Positions 1 to 11,136 of a stretch of 64,000 nt of DNA are shown one piece after another. A program made the position numbers and the translations under genes. The notes under the pieces were generated by a model that searched no databases, was not told the DNA's origin, and saw only the letters and a program-made list of their open reading frames with translations. How positions within the stretch are numbered: position 1 is the first letter of the stretch; each line of letters opens with the position of its first letter. The DNA is from Metallyticus violacea (taxonomy: Eukaryota; Arthropoda; Insecta; Mantodea; Metallyticidae). Location: assembly GCA_030762175.1 (NCBI GenBank), contig CM060831.1, forward strand, positions 84,584,001 to 84,648,000. The letters run 5' to 3'.

Positions 1-617
1 TGATCCCTTGTCCAAAAGAGAATCAATGGAGTGGAGTAAACCTGGCGAAGCACCGCCTCTAAAGGCCAAGGTGACTCAGTCAACGAAGAAGATCATAGTC
101 ACTACCTGTTGGGACTGTGAAGGAATACTCTTCATTGACTTCAAGGAGAGGAACACCACAGTAAATGGGGAGTACTATGCTGGCCTACTGCACAGACTGC
201 GTGCTTCCATCAAAAAGAAAAGGCGAGGAAAGCTGAGTGGTGGTGTGCGCCTTCTACACTACAACGCGCCTGTGCCACAGCTCTTGTTGCAAAGGAAGCT
301 GTGAAGAAACACGGCTTCAAGGAGATTGACCACCCACCCTAGAGTCCAGATCTATATCCCGGTGACTATTTCCTCTTCTCATACTCAAGAAGAACCGTCG
401 AGGAAGGAAATTTAAGTGTGACGAAGAAGTGATGGATGCTGTTTATGCCCATTTTGCAGATAAGACTTCTGACTATTGGGGGGGGGGTGAAATGTTAATT
501 CAAAGATGTGAGAAGTGTATTGCAATAAATGGTAGCTATATTGAAAAGTGAAATATAGTTTTTGTCTTTATCATACTTAGAAAATGGTTAGGCCGGAAAC
601 TTATGAACCTACCCTCA
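1..617 (+). mobile_element. mariner family 1, copy M1, 3' half (cut by window edge)
   Basis: This is the 3' half of a mariner DNA transposon; the 5' half lies outside the window. The open stretch 8-304 matches the middle and C-terminal transposase of the other family 1 copies (start of the catalytic core, WDCEGILFIDF, then LLHRLRASIK). The second catalytic motif, HDNAP in copy M4, is YNAP here, so the aspartate is lost, and the frame breaks at about position 300. Remnants of the PSDYFLFS-type motif continue near 350-390. The 3' terminal repeat (ATGAACCTACCCTCA) ends at 617 and is followed by TA, the usual mariner target dinucleotide. It is a dead copy. Confidence 0.9.
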
Positions 618-619
618 TA

Positions 620-3078
620 TATAACAAATGTTTTTCATTCATGTGTACGAATGAAAAAATTTTAAACAAACTTTAAATTCTGTAAGAGGCAGCCACTGGC
701 ATATTAAGGAGAGAATCTCTCGTGAACTTTGATTAATAGACAAATAAGCAAGTAAAGTGCAGATTTTATAGGAACACTGTTTTAAATAGCAGATTTTACT
801 CTCGACTATAATGGTACAAAAGCCTGGGTTACATAGCTCAAGAAAAAAAAATTGGTGCTGAAAGCCGAAAGGAATTCTGAACACATTCGACTCATTTTAA
901 CAAGAAGCCCAAGAAAATGAACCGGAAGAACAGAACCGTAGCTTCCTCTCAGCACGGTTCATAATGCTGAGTCATTCATTGCGGCTCATCAAGCCAGACG
1001 ATAATATTAAAAGCCTGGCTTTTGCTGAGAGTGTTTCCAAAAGACAATTCACACTTAGAACATGTCTAGCTAATTTTCCACATATCAGAAAAAGTCAACA
1101 CTCAGCACTGTAGAATTTGAGGAAACGAGAAGCTGCACGTTGTGTTTGAAGCGCACGATTGACCGAAAATTAATTTCCGGCAAGGATTAATGAGAGATGG
1201 TGTTTTGTGAAGTTACAGTGACTGGCAGAAACTACCTAAGTATGCTGCGCCACACCTTTCTGCTGACACCATTAATGAGTAAAGCAGCGCTCCTCCTTAC
1301 CTCGCACGCCAGGTCCATAACTTTCCGAGACAATCCCTTGGCCGCCAAAGTCACCAGATCTCATAACTTTAATGTTTTCTTGAGGAAATCCATAAAGCTG
1401 AACAATGCTGAGTAATACACGAAAGGGAAATACTAGCTAGACATCTGTCATATTACAATGGTGATTGTGTTGAATTCTACTGAAAATTAAAGTTGCAGCT
1501 CAAACAGGGATTCCTCTACCCCTTAAAACAAGGCAATTGTGAGCCATAAAATCAAATTTAATATGCATATATAAACGAACCAATTTATAAATCTCATAAG
1601 CACTGTATATTTGACCCAACTATTTATAGCATATTCACAGTTTCCTTGTTGGATTAAGCGAAAAGTTGCTTTGCACAAAATTATCGAGGAGGATGCGAAA
1701 CCGTATAGTGATGTAATGGTTTATGACCTATACCCGACTCAGGACCGTAAAACTTTGGAGGATTTTTCTAAGGACTACGCTGGGGGTTAACAGATTTCTC
1801 TTCTGAACCGTTAACCTTTGCCGCACAGGACCCCAGTTTCTTCCTCAAGGACGTGTAAATAACTATTGCGTAGAGTTAGGTCAGAGAACCCAAGCTATAA
1901 GTAGCAAGTGCCGAGAAAAGTGTGAAATCAAGTCACCAATGGGAAGGGAAGAATTGCAATCAGACGTGAGGCAAAATGTTTGCGGCGTCATGAGACGGTC
2001 TGGCTGAAGTCAAATAAAAGTATCGAAACGTCGGAAGTTAGGGATAGTTCACAATTCTGCGCCAGTTTTTACACTGATCGTGCCCCGTTCAGTTTTTCAA
2101 TGACTTTCACTTCGTTCTTTTGTTAAGTGAGATATCGTTTGAAGCAGCCTGGTGTCGCAGTGGTTGCCCTAGTCTTTCTCCCCGTTAAAGAGGCTAATAA
2201 AGGGCCAGATATCAACGATTTATTAGCATTTGAGTGCTTTTCATTTGGACACGTCGCTCCAATTCTTTTACCCGAGGAGCACGGAGGCGTCTCCCAAAAT
2301 GCACCAGACTGCTCACCTTAGCCAGGGCAGCGAAGGAAGTTTCCCTTCGTAATTAACAGAAGCGAGGAAGAAGTGTGAAAATTGGAGCAGAGAAGAGGAA
2401 GAGGAGATCAGCAGAGGAGGTTACGAGGTGATCAACTCCCCATACTCAACAATCCATCTTCTGCATCCCCCATGCAACTCCTGAGGGAACCCCATAAGAC
2501 AAATCTGCTTCCTCCCCTCCGATACCCAAACTCCTTCCCGAGCAGTAAACACCTTCAAAAGTCACTTTCACCATTTAATCAACACACCTTAGAATTCCCG
2601 TTTCACAGCTCTTAAGATGTCCAAAAAATACCAACCAATACGTTTCTCATTTGAACTATAGACTTTCAATTTATTTGCGTTAAGTCTTTCAATCTTGATC
2701 ACGACTTAATGGCAAACAAATCTTTGTTACATAAATTTCAAAATTGTCATTGCTAAATCCAGTTACATACATTTATCTTTTTTAACCGCCCCATTAATGC
2801 ATTGAAACAAAGTTAGTGTTTTTAGCTTAAGAAATAATTGACAGTTATAAAATTCACCGCTATTAATAACGCTCAATATTAATGAAACCAAATCAAGGTA
2901 GGGTTTGTGAAAAAGAACATTGGGAACACTTGCTAAAAATGGAATAGGTCATGCTATTAAATGCTTAGAAACTGTACAATGTGTTATGAAGACTGGAAGT
3001 TCTGGGTTGCAATATAGTTTGAGACTTCTTGAATCCTCACCTTGACTACTGTCACCTTATTTGGGCTTGTGAGTGATC
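620..3078. other. about 2.4 kb without a recognisable gene
   Basis: The stretch is AT-rich with short open frames only (for example 1197-1415, 2127-2321 and 2382-2615). None of them has a family signature I know, a run of codons typical of a gene, or convincing splice sites. I see no SINE, mariner or LINE similarity here. It could hold an intron of the EPHX4-like gene upstream of it on the minus strand (exon at 7637-7870). Confidence 0.5.
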
Positions 3079-3123
3079 CGCCGCCTGTGGTGCTTCAGTA
3101 GTGAAAACAGGCGTTAAACACGA
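3079..3123 (+). repeat. SINE-B 3' end fragment
   Basis: The segment reads CGCCTGTGGTGCTTCAGTAG and then AACAGGCGTTAAACAC, which is the last 45 bases of the SINE-B family seen complete at 11642-11917. Everything upstream of this tail is missing or unrecognisable. Confidence 0.7.
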
Positions 3124-3240
3124 TAAAAAAGCAAGATAAAAGATTTCATCGGGACATTAAAGAGATGGAAAGACGATATCAGGGACGGCGGAACGAAGCA
3201 AAGCTGGCAGTCTACTGCTGGTACTTGAAGACAGAAAATA

Positions 3241-4519
3241 CGAGCAGAGGTCCATAAGTTTCCAGCCTCGCTGATAGACATCTCCTTCACAAATCCTTAT
3301 ATGGTGTCATACCTTATCTGTTAAGTAAATAATTGCAGCTGTAAATGTCTTCAGTTGTTCAGATATAGTTGCATAAAGAATGCTATGTGTAGAAGATTGT
3401 GACATGTTCAAAATGGAGTTTCGAGTTGTTATTAAGTTCTTCACAAAAGAAGGACTCCAAATGAAATTAAACAGTGATTAGAAGGCGTATATGGGGAAGC
3501 ATCCCCCTCATATTCTACCGTAAAAGAATGAGCCAAACTTTTTCGGATGGGTCGAGAAAGCATTGAAGACGAAGGGCGTGCAGGTCGGCCCTTGGAGGTG
3601 TTCACTCCTGAAAACGTCGCTCTTGTGGAAGGAGAAATTATGGAAGACCGGCGGCTCAAAGTTACAGAAATAGCAGCAAGGTTGGGCCTTTCTAAAACAA
3701 CAGTCCCTGAATTATTCATGAACATTTAAACATGAATAAGTTTAGTTCATTATGGGTCCCTAGATTTCTTTCTTCAGTCCAAAAGCAGCGACTATTCATC
3801 TGTTGTCAGGTATTTTTTGGAGCTCTGCCGTGGCAACGAGAGAGAAGTTCTGTAAACCATTGTTACAGGAGATGAAATTTTGGTACTCTACTATGCTCCC
3901 TTGTCCAAAAGAGAATCAATGGTGTGGCAGGTGTAAACCTGGCGAAGTACAGCCTATAAAGGCCAAGGTCACTCAGTCAACCAACAAGATCATGACAATA
4001 TTTTGGGACTGTGAAGGAATACTCTTCATTGACTTCAAGTAGGGGAACACCACAGTAAATGGGGAGTACTATGCTGGCCTACTGCACAGACTACGTGCTT
4101 CCATCAAAGAGAAAAAGCGAGTAAAGCTGAGTGTTGGCGTGCGCCTTCTTCAGAACAAGGCGCCTGTGCACACAGCTCTTGTTGCAAAGAAAGCTGTGAA
4201 GAAATGTGGCCTCAAGGAAATCGATCATCCACCTTGCAGTCCAGATATAGCTCCCAGTGACTATTTCCTCTTCTCAAAATTCAAGAAGGATCTTCGAGGA
4301 AGGAAATTTAAGTGTACGGAAGAGGTGATGGAAGCTGTTTATACCCATTTTGCAAACAAGATTTCTGACTCATTTTGGAAGAGGGGTATTGAAATATTAA
4401 TTTAAAGATGTGAGAAGTGTATTACAATAAAGGGTAACTGTAGTGAAAAGTGATATGTAGTTTTTGTCTTTATCAAACCTAGAAAGAGGTTAGGCCGCAA
4501 ATTTATGAACCTACCCTCG
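3241..4519 (+). mobile_element. mariner family 1, copy M2, full length but decayed
   Basis: This 1279 bp copy runs from one terminal repeat to the other, each next to a TA dinucleotide (3239-3240 and 4520-4521). The 5' end reads CGAGCAGAGGTCCATAAG and the 3' end is the inverse of CGAGGGTAGGTTCATAAA. The transposase starts near 3413 (MEFRVVIKFF) and is split by frameshifts and stops into open pieces at 3547-3729 (helix-turn-helix region, LTVTEIAARLGLS-like), 3803-4042 (first catalytic region and WDCEGILFIDF) and 4139-4405. In the second catalytic motif the expected HDNAP has become QNKAP, so that aspartate is gone. The third motif, APSDYFLFS, is kept. It cannot make an active enzyme. Confidence 0.92.
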
Positions 4520-4521
4520 TA

Positions 4522-4950
4522 TCTGCAGTTGTGATATTTATACTTTAGCTTTGCATGAACCAGTTCAAAATTTTATGGTGTACTGTATGTACAACCGAAG
4601 TATGCTTGTTGCCATTGTGTAACAGCACTTCCTTCAGAGATGTTTTGGAGGAATCGATCAAAAGTATCCATTCCTTCACTATTTACCGAACATTACCGAA
4701 CTTTTTTGTATCAAACGGGAATATCACTCCAGTACACTCCGGCACCCTTTTGTGAAATGAAACTACTTCGAAACTAAATTCTTTTCTTTTAATCTATAGT
4801 CCTCAGTTTTTTCCTTGGGCAATCCTAAATCTCTTATTAAACGGGGTAAACAGTTAAGGACTACCATTGTCTACATCACACTGAGCCTTTTAATCACCAT
4901 TATCTGACTCTGGTGCACCCATAGCTACTGTTGAAGAAGGGACTGCAATG
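4522..4950. other. short intergenic stretch, nothing recognised
   Basis: The 430 bases between mariner M2 and a SINE-A fragment hold one open frame (4555-4755) without any recognisable motif. No repeat similarity to other parts of the window was noticed. Confidence 0.4.
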
Positions 4951-5123
4951 ACTTCCTTCGGAAGGGAAGTAAAGCCGTGGGTCCCGTGTCGTACATTTAC
5001 GGCACGAAAAAGAACCTCAAACCTGAAAGACGAGACCTCTGAGCAAAATTTGTCGGCCGTTTCACGCCCTGAATTGAATGGGACGCTGATGACCTGAGAT
5101 GTTAAAGAGCGTCCGTAAATAAA
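4951..5123 (+). repeat. SINE-A, 5'-truncated copy
   Basis: This copy contains the body of SINE-A, from CTTCCTTCGGAAGGGAAG through GTACATTTACGGCACGAAAA to the 3' end GATGTTAAAGAGCGTCC and a short ATAAA tail. The tRNA-like head seen in the copies at 31971, 36183 and 36632 is missing. No target duplication could be recognised. Confidence 0.85.
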
Positions 5124-5384
5124 ACAAATCAACAACATATCATTATAACAACAAATATAAATGCTCCCCTCCCCTTTTCAGACCACTTTCTATATCCTTA
5201 CACTTACATAACATACCGTGCATGTTGCCTATATATTTTCTTTCATATCCCATTTTCATTCCAAAATAGGCATTGTAAACATTTCAAAAGAGATCTGTAA
5301 TTACCTTTTTAATTATGAAGCCACAAATATAGCAAAATTTATTCGAGAAATTGACACGGTTAGCCATATTGCACAACTAACTAC

Positions 5385-5656
5385 AAGATTACGGGAATGG
5401 ATTAAAGCGCGGACTCGTCAGCGGGAGTTCTGGGGTTCGATTCCAACCAGGACCGTTCTCCTTGACTGAGGTTTTTTCCAGGTTTTCCCCACTCCTCATA
5501 ATGGCGAATGCCGGGGAGGTACCCTAAATTTGGTCCTGGAACGTTTCCTTACTTAAAAAAAAATCCTTTTTCAATATATAATTTCATCTCATGTATTATC
5601 AGTGTCCACCGCCTGTGGTGTCTCTGTAGTTAAACGGGCTTAAAACACTATTAAAG
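5385..5656 (+). repeat. SINE-B, near full length with damaged head
   Basis: A tRNA-like part is present with GGACTCGTCAGCGGGAG and a B-box-like GGGTTCGATTCC. The family body follows (TTTTTTCCAGGTTTTCC, GCCGGGGAGGTACCCTAAA) and then the tail CCGCCTGTGGTG...GGGCTTAAAACACTATT. The first part of the head (A-box region) is strongly diverged from the copy at 11642. Confidence 0.8.
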
Positions 5657-6030
5657 AAATAGCAATCATAGTCTTCTTGATACTAACATGATCAGAGTTA
5701 CACCCTTCTAGATGAACGATAGTCTACCTGGTAAATAAATATGGCCTTCTAGATTATGTTTATGTTGCTCATTAATAGGTTAGTTTTAAAACTTTGGCAT
5801 TAGAGCACTGGATTGAGAATGCAACAAACTCCCCAATATATTAATACTACAAAAAACACAATATAATTTTGTGTAAAAGTGTATGTAACGTGGCATTTTA
5901 ATATCAATTTTGACTTCAGCACACAAAAATACATAAAAAGATTTTTTCCATCCCAAACCTGTGTTTATTTGTAACAATGAACCACATAAATAAAAGGCGC
6001 ACAATTACAAAAATAAATGCAATTAAACGG

Positions 6031-6295
6031 AATGAATGAATAGTGTTTAACGTCTGTTTTTGTGCTACAGAGGCACCACAGGCGATGGACACTGATGATA
6101 CATAGATGAAATAATATATTGGGAAGGGATTTATTTTTAAGGGAGGAAACATTCCAGGCCTAAGTTTAGGGTACTTTCCCGGCATTCGCCATTTATGAGG
6201 ACTGAGAAAAACATGGAAAAAAACCTGTCAGGGAGGACAGTCCTGGCGGCATTCGAACCCCAGACCTTCCGCTCACGAGTCCGCGCCTTAACGGT
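6031..6295 (-). repeat. SINE-B, reverse copy with 11 bp target duplication
   Basis: This is the reverse complement of SINE-B, with tail repeat (GAATGAATGAAT as read on plus), body and B-box region. It lacks the first bases of the tRNA-like head. It is flanked by a perfect 11 bp direct repeat, CAATTAAACGG, at 6020-6030 and 6296-6306, as expected for LINE-mediated insertion of a 5'-truncated copy. Confidence 0.9.
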
Positions 6296-6865
6296 CAATT
6301 AAACGGTCATCACAAGTATCTCAGGAGTCCTAATTTAATGTTGGTTTTCTAGATTATCATTTTATACGGCTCTAGAATTAATATATTCAGAAGTGAACAT
6401 TCTGAAACGTTAAAGCGTTTTAGTATAGATCTCCCATTACTGCAAAGCTATCTAAAAAGTCTATCTAATGCATGTTATTTGCAAATACACTGGTCTTGGA
6501 CTAGATTAGTCTGTTCTCTCTCAATCATATTAGATTTTTCGACTGTTCAGTTCTTATCCAATTTTACATAAAGCATTACGTTATAACATATGAGGTTATG
6601 ATAAACAATTTACAGGTTTAATTTTTTTTTGTATGTGCAAATCGAGTCGTGCCCCCGGCTGTTCCAAGGAGTCGGCGGAACATTACTCTATGGTAAAATT
6701 ATGATGGTTTTGGGAACTCTGAAAAAGAAACAACGAATCACTGAAGATAGTTCGCAAAGCCGCCCTAATGGGGAAATATGCCAACATAAAATTGTGGAAA
6801 TTTGCTTCATTCATAACGCAATATCTAAATTTATCATTGGATACTTGTAACCACGATCTTCGAAC

Positions 6866-6867
<2 letters not shown>

Positions 6868-6947
<80 letters not shown>

Positions 6948-6948
6948 T
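6868..6948. repeat. (TAA)n microsatellite
   Basis: About 80 bases of uninterrupted TAA repeats. The poly-isoleucine open frame across it is an artefact of the repeat. The surrounding 6307-7130 holds no recognised gene; its only notable piece is 6645-6690, which resembles the start of the GC-rich element at 13192. Confidence 0.95.
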
Positions 6949-7149
6949 CCGCACTCTTCTCCTGTAATTAAACTTGCTGTAATAATGTTTACACTCACTT
7001 TATGGCACTTATATGCTTTTATAAATGCGTGTATTGCGAAGGAATTTTCAGTAATATAAAATACTAATATTAAATAATATTAATGATACTAATTAATATT
7101 AACAAAACTACAACAAATTCTATCAATAAATAAGAAATAGAATAAATGT

Positions 7150-7400
7150 AACCATGTTCATGAACTGAACCTTTGATATGATCTTTACATTCACTAAAAT
7201 ACAGCAAAATAACACAATTTCGAGTTACGGGACATTGTATATTTATGAAGATGTTCATATGTTTCAATAAAACAAAAACATGCCACTATTAAAAAAAATA
7301 CGTTAGCAAGCAAATATACACAATCACAAAGAACGATTGAAAGTATTATCGATTTTCATTGGCTTTGAAATTCAGGTATTCAGTATGCGGTAGTTTAATG
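7150..7400 (+). repeat. direct repeat DR1, first copy
   Basis: This AT-rich block shares long runs with 8490-8740, including AAGATGTTCATATGTTTCAA, AAATATACACAATC and ATCGATTTTCATTGGCTTT, in the same order and orientation. The two copies lie on either side of the EPHX4-like exon. No coding potential or terminal repeats were recognised, so the class is unknown. Confidence 0.75.
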
Positions 7401-7636
7401 GTGATATGAGCTTTAAAAAAAAAAAAAACAAAACAAAAAAAAAAAAAAAAACAAACAAATAACCGCGACTAGTTTAGTAATATATGGCATGAAAATAAAA
7501 TTAACATTGCAGCTGTAACATTAGCCGAGCAGGAATTTAATTGCAAAATTCTAAATCAAAAAATTATAAAATAAAAACAAAGGTTATTATATAACTATGC
7601 AGTATAAGTGAAATAAAAATCCAAAAATTATCTTAC

Positions 7637-7870
7637 GTTTACTGTAATGTATCCATGAGTACCCAAGATAGGGTCATTCAAGCACTTTGGAGGAATGCTT
7701 CTTTGCTTTACCTTCCAGAACGGTTTAGTAGGATGTAATAGAGTTCCAATCACAAGGTACAGAATTACCGATACTGTACCACAAAACGCATAACCGTATA
7801 ATATTATCGACTGTAATATTGCTGCTATCAAACCCATTATCACAGTAGGCCGTTCTTCTCGTTTGTGCAT
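7637..7870 (-). CDS. epoxide hydrolase 4-like protein, first coding exon
   Basis: The exon starts at ATG 7870 and is open for 78 codons. Residues 1-9 are charged (MHKREERPT) and residues 10-45 are strongly hydrophobic, as in the N-terminal membrane anchor of EPHX3/EPHX4-type alpha/beta-hydrolases. The end (PPKCLNDPILGTHGYITVN) resembles the conserved PP-CL-DP-LGTH-Y segment that precedes the hydrolase fold in EPHX4. Coding similarity stops exactly at a good splice donor, ...AAC|GTAAGA, whose GT lies on plus positions 7635-7636. The catalytic domain must lie on later exons; I searched 1-7600 by eye for the HGFPE-type oxyanion motif on this strand and did not find it, so intron 1 is probably longer than 7.6 kb. 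The family hydrolyses epoxides, mostly lipid-derived; the function of this protein is inferred from the short match only. Confidence 0.6.
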
Positions 7871-8361
7871 ACGGACTACAACACTCAGTGCCAGTGGTCA
7901 ATTTGACCTTGTCACAGGCAACTAGAGAGAGATAACGCAGAGTTGTAAATGCTAGTTTCAGGCTAAGCTATGTACTTCACAAACTTTGCTAAATCACGCA
8001 ATTAGGACACAAAGATGATGCAAGTCCTCCCCTTTCAGCGCCATCCTGAGGTACTGGCGGTATCTATTGCCGAGTGAACCACTGTAATTTTACAACACTT
8101 GACGTTACTCGTAGTAATACTATGCACACTCGCCCGCGGCGCTGATGAACAAAACAAACAAACAAAATTCCTTCTAGCAGTAGCTGCGTAAACTGCGCGA
8201 ATTCCTCACTTGGTACAGTGACTTTAAAAAAGAATGTAAAATTCAAATTAATTACTGAAATAATTTTGGCTTTAATGTGTGGTATTAAAGGAACAAAATT
8301 AGAATTCTTTATTCTAAGAATCACAAAATAGAAACCACAGCATTAGAATAGTAATAATTAA

Positions 8362-8363
<2 letters not shown>

Positions 8364-8392
<29 letters not shown>
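8364..8392. repeat. short (TTA)n microsatellite
   Basis: Nine or ten TTA/ATT units. The region between the EPHX4-like start (7870) and this repeat has no other recognised feature; a promoter for the EPHX4-like gene would be expected here on the minus strand, but I cannot point to a convincing motif. Confidence 0.9.
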
Positions 8393-8489
8393 GAGATTAA
8401 ACCAAAACATTAAACCTATACTATTAATTAAAGAAAGTATATGATCACTGATAGACAAAACTATAGATTGGGAGTATTTTTTAAACTTT

Positions 8490-8740
8490 TTAACTGTATA
8501 ATCATGTTCATGAACTTGATATCATGTTTACATTCAGTAAAATAGAGAAATTTTCGAGTTACGTTGTGTATTTATTAAGATGTTCATATGTTTCAATAAA
8601 ACAAAAAATGTTAATTACCTAAAAACAATTACAATATGCTAAGCAAATATACACAATCGACAAAGATCAATCGAAAGTTTTATCGATTTTCATTGGCTTT
8701 AAAATTTAATTTAAATGGTTTCATGGTAAAAACATGTAAC
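8490..8740 (+). repeat. direct repeat DR1, second copy
   Basis: This is the partner of 7150-7400, about 1.34 kb away in the same orientation. Small indels separate the two, so this is not a recent duplication. It runs into the composite repeat that begins near 8770. Confidence 0.75.
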
Positions 8741-8769
8741 GTAAACGTTTTCTGAATGTTATTAAAGAG

Positions 8770-10560
8770 CGTTCTTAAATATAAATATAATTCTTAAACA
8801 CATATATAGATTAATATTTCACCTTTTCTATATTCACGGTAATTATTTTGTTAAATATAAAACATACGCTACATTATAAATGCAGTTCGTATGTTTAATT
8901 AATTTGTCATTTCATTTTAAAACAACATAGAAAAAACTAAACAAAAGAGCGCGTCTTAAATTTCGGTTTTCAAACATACCTCTACTCCTAAAGCTCCAAT
9001 TTCCCTAATTGTCAGAAACTATTATTCTTGTTTTATTTAAATGCTGTATACAAAGTTTCGTTGAGAAAAACAAATATTAAAGTCACTAGAACGATTTTCA
9101 AATTTTGGGCAATCCCCTTCCTAAAATTTCGATTTCACTAATGTCCAGAAAGTATTTTTCTTCTTTTATTTCAATAGCAGATACCTAGTTCCCTTTACAA
9201 AACTTGTAAAATACGCCACTAGAGCGAATTTTAAATTTCGTTTTAACCCCCACTTATTTTTTAAGTAAACCTCCACACTTAATAATCTGATTTTGAGAAA
9301 TTATTTTTCTCGTTTGATATTAAATGGTATACGCCGAATGTGAAAAAAAAAAAAAAATTATTGGTTCTAATAAAGCGATGTCTATATTTTGGGTTTGAGC
9401 TTAACCGCTACTTATAATAGCCCGATTTCATTGATTTTCATAAATTATTTTTTTTTTATTTTATTTAAATCGTATATAAGGAGTTTCGTTGCGAATAATC
9501 AAATATTAATGCCACTAAAGCGAATTTAAAATGTTGGGTAAACACCCCGCTCCTAACAGTCCGATTTAATTCATTGGAACTGTTTTTTCTTATTTTATTT
9601 TAATGGCAAATACAGAGTTACCTTTAAAAAAAAACAACATTAAATTGCAGCCGCTAGAGCGATTTAAAATTTTGCTTTAACCCCCCATTTTCAGATATAC
9701 TCGCACTCCTAATAGCCCAATATTGCCAATATTTTCTAAAACTACTTTTACCAACTTATTTTTAAGAAATCTACCGAGTTTTGGTGAGAAAAAAATTGTG
9801 GCCGCTAGCGCACTTTTTAATTTTTTTAAAAACATTTTCGCTCTAGGTTGAACCCCACCTCCAATTGTCCAATTTTGTTGGTTAACAAACACGACGAATC
9901 GCTTATTAATTGATGGTTACATGCCGAGTTTTGCTGAGAAAAACCAAAATTGTGACCGATAGCGCATTAACGGAAAGTAGTCACTCGTCTTCTTGCCATA
10001 GAAGGACTCCACGAGTTCTTTTTTTTTTTTTTTTTTTTTGATTTATTTATGGACGCTCTTTAACATCTCAGGTCATCAGCGTCCCATTCAGCTCAGGGCG
10101 TGAAACGGCCGACAAATTTTGCTCAGAGGCCTCTCTTTCAGGCTTGAGGTTCTTTTTCGTGCCGTAAATGTACGACACGGGACCCACGGCTTTACTTCTC
10201 TTCCGAAGCAAGCCATACTTAGGATTTTTACGCCCCAAAAAATCCATCGGTCCTGGCCGGGTTCGAAACCGCGTTCTTGGGTGTAGGAGGCAAGTATGGT
10301 AACCACTACAGGACCGACTCCACGAGTTCGAAATATAGCGATTACAGTTGTGATTTTCTCTTAGTGTTTAATCCTTTTCTGCTTTTATAATTACTGTTAA
10401 TTTATATATATATATATATATATATATTACTGCATAGGTTTCCTCATTGTAGGTGCCTAGTAGGTACGATGCATGGAGGAGATATGGAAAAATTATTCAA
10501 AAATCTTTCCTGGGTACAACTGCAACAGTTTAGAATCCAACGGAATTAGCTTCATTAACA
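8770..10560 (+). repeat. composite repeat element, copy I, with tandem units of about 145 bp
   Basis: The element opens with a leader (TTGTTAAATATAAAACATA, then CATTATAAAT) also found at 35855. About seven diverged tandem units of roughly 145 bp follow (8955-9980). Each carries a GCCACTAGAGCGA-like word, a GGG/CCCCC segment, TCCGATTTCACTGATTT and TTTCGTTGAGAAAAA. The far end (CCTAGTAGGTAC...GGTACAAC) is shared with 37957-38060. No open frame is present. A SINE-A (10019-10315) sits near the end and a mariner (10582) just beyond it. The whole order of parts recurs at 35855-38060, so this is an interspersed non-autonomous element of unknown class rather than a local satellite. Confidence 0.7.
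10019..10315 (-). repeat. SINE-A, complete reverse copy with 14 bp target duplication
   Basis: Read on the minus strand it has a tRNA-like head (TCCTG...GTAGTGGTTACC, then a B-box-like GGTTTCGAACCC), the SINE-A body and a 3' end GATGTTAAAGAGCGTCC followed by an A-rich tail (poly-T at 10019-10039 on plus). A perfect 14 bp direct repeat GACTCCACGAGTTC flanks it at 10005-10018 and 10316-10329. That proves integration by target-primed insertion into the composite repeat. Confidence 0.93.
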
Positions 10561-10581
10561 TGTGGGATGTAATTATACTTA

Positions 10582-11136
10582 CGAGGGTAGGTTCATAAGT
10601 TTCCGGCCTAACCATTTTCTAAGTATGATAAAGACAAAAACTATATTTCACTTTTCAATATAGTTACCCTTTATTGTATAACAATTCTCACATCTTTGAA
10701 TTAACATTTCAATCCCCCCTCCCAAATAGTCAGAAGTCTTGTCTGCAAAATCCATCACTTCTTCATCACACTTAAATTTCCTTCCTCGAAGATCCTTCTT
10801 GAGTTCTGAGAAGAGGAAAATGGTCCCTGGGAGCTAGATCTAGGCTGTAGGGTGGATGGTTGATCTTCTTGAGCCACATTTCTTCACAACTTCCTTTGTA
10901 ACAAGAGCTGTGTGCACAGGCGCGTTGTCATGAAGAAAGCAGCACCACCACTCAGCTTTCCTCGCCTTTTCTCTTTAATGGAAGCACGTAGTCTGTGCAG
11001 TAGATCAGCATAGTACTCCCCATTTACTGTGATGTTCCTCTCCTTGAAGTCAATGAAGAGTATTCCTTCACATTCCCAAAAGATTGTGACCATGATCTTC
11101 TTGATTCACTGAGTGACCTTGGCCTTTAGAGGCGGT
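10582..11136 (-). mobile_element. mariner family 1, copy M3, 3' part on the minus strand
   Basis: The terminal repeat CGAGGGTAGGTTCATAAG begins at 10582 after TA. The copy reads leftward as the C-terminal half of the transposase: the open stretch 10884-11093 carries WECEGILFIDFKERN and LLHRLRASIKEKRRG. The DNAP and APSDY regions lie out of frame further left. Similarity stops at 11136, inside the coding part, where a Harbinger-like fragment begins. The 5' half is missing. Confidence 0.88.

Noticed and set aside
2127..2615. Two plus-strand frames considered as exons
   Set aside because: No family signature, no convincing splice sites and no codon pattern beyond chance.
6768..6971. Poly-isoleucine open frame
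   Set aside because: It is a translation of a TAA/ATA repeat.
9000..9960. Regularly spaced repeats suggesting an array of the CRISPR kind
   Set aside because: Units are long (~145 bp), diverged over their whole length and lack conserved short repeats with unique spacers; the genome is eukaryotic.
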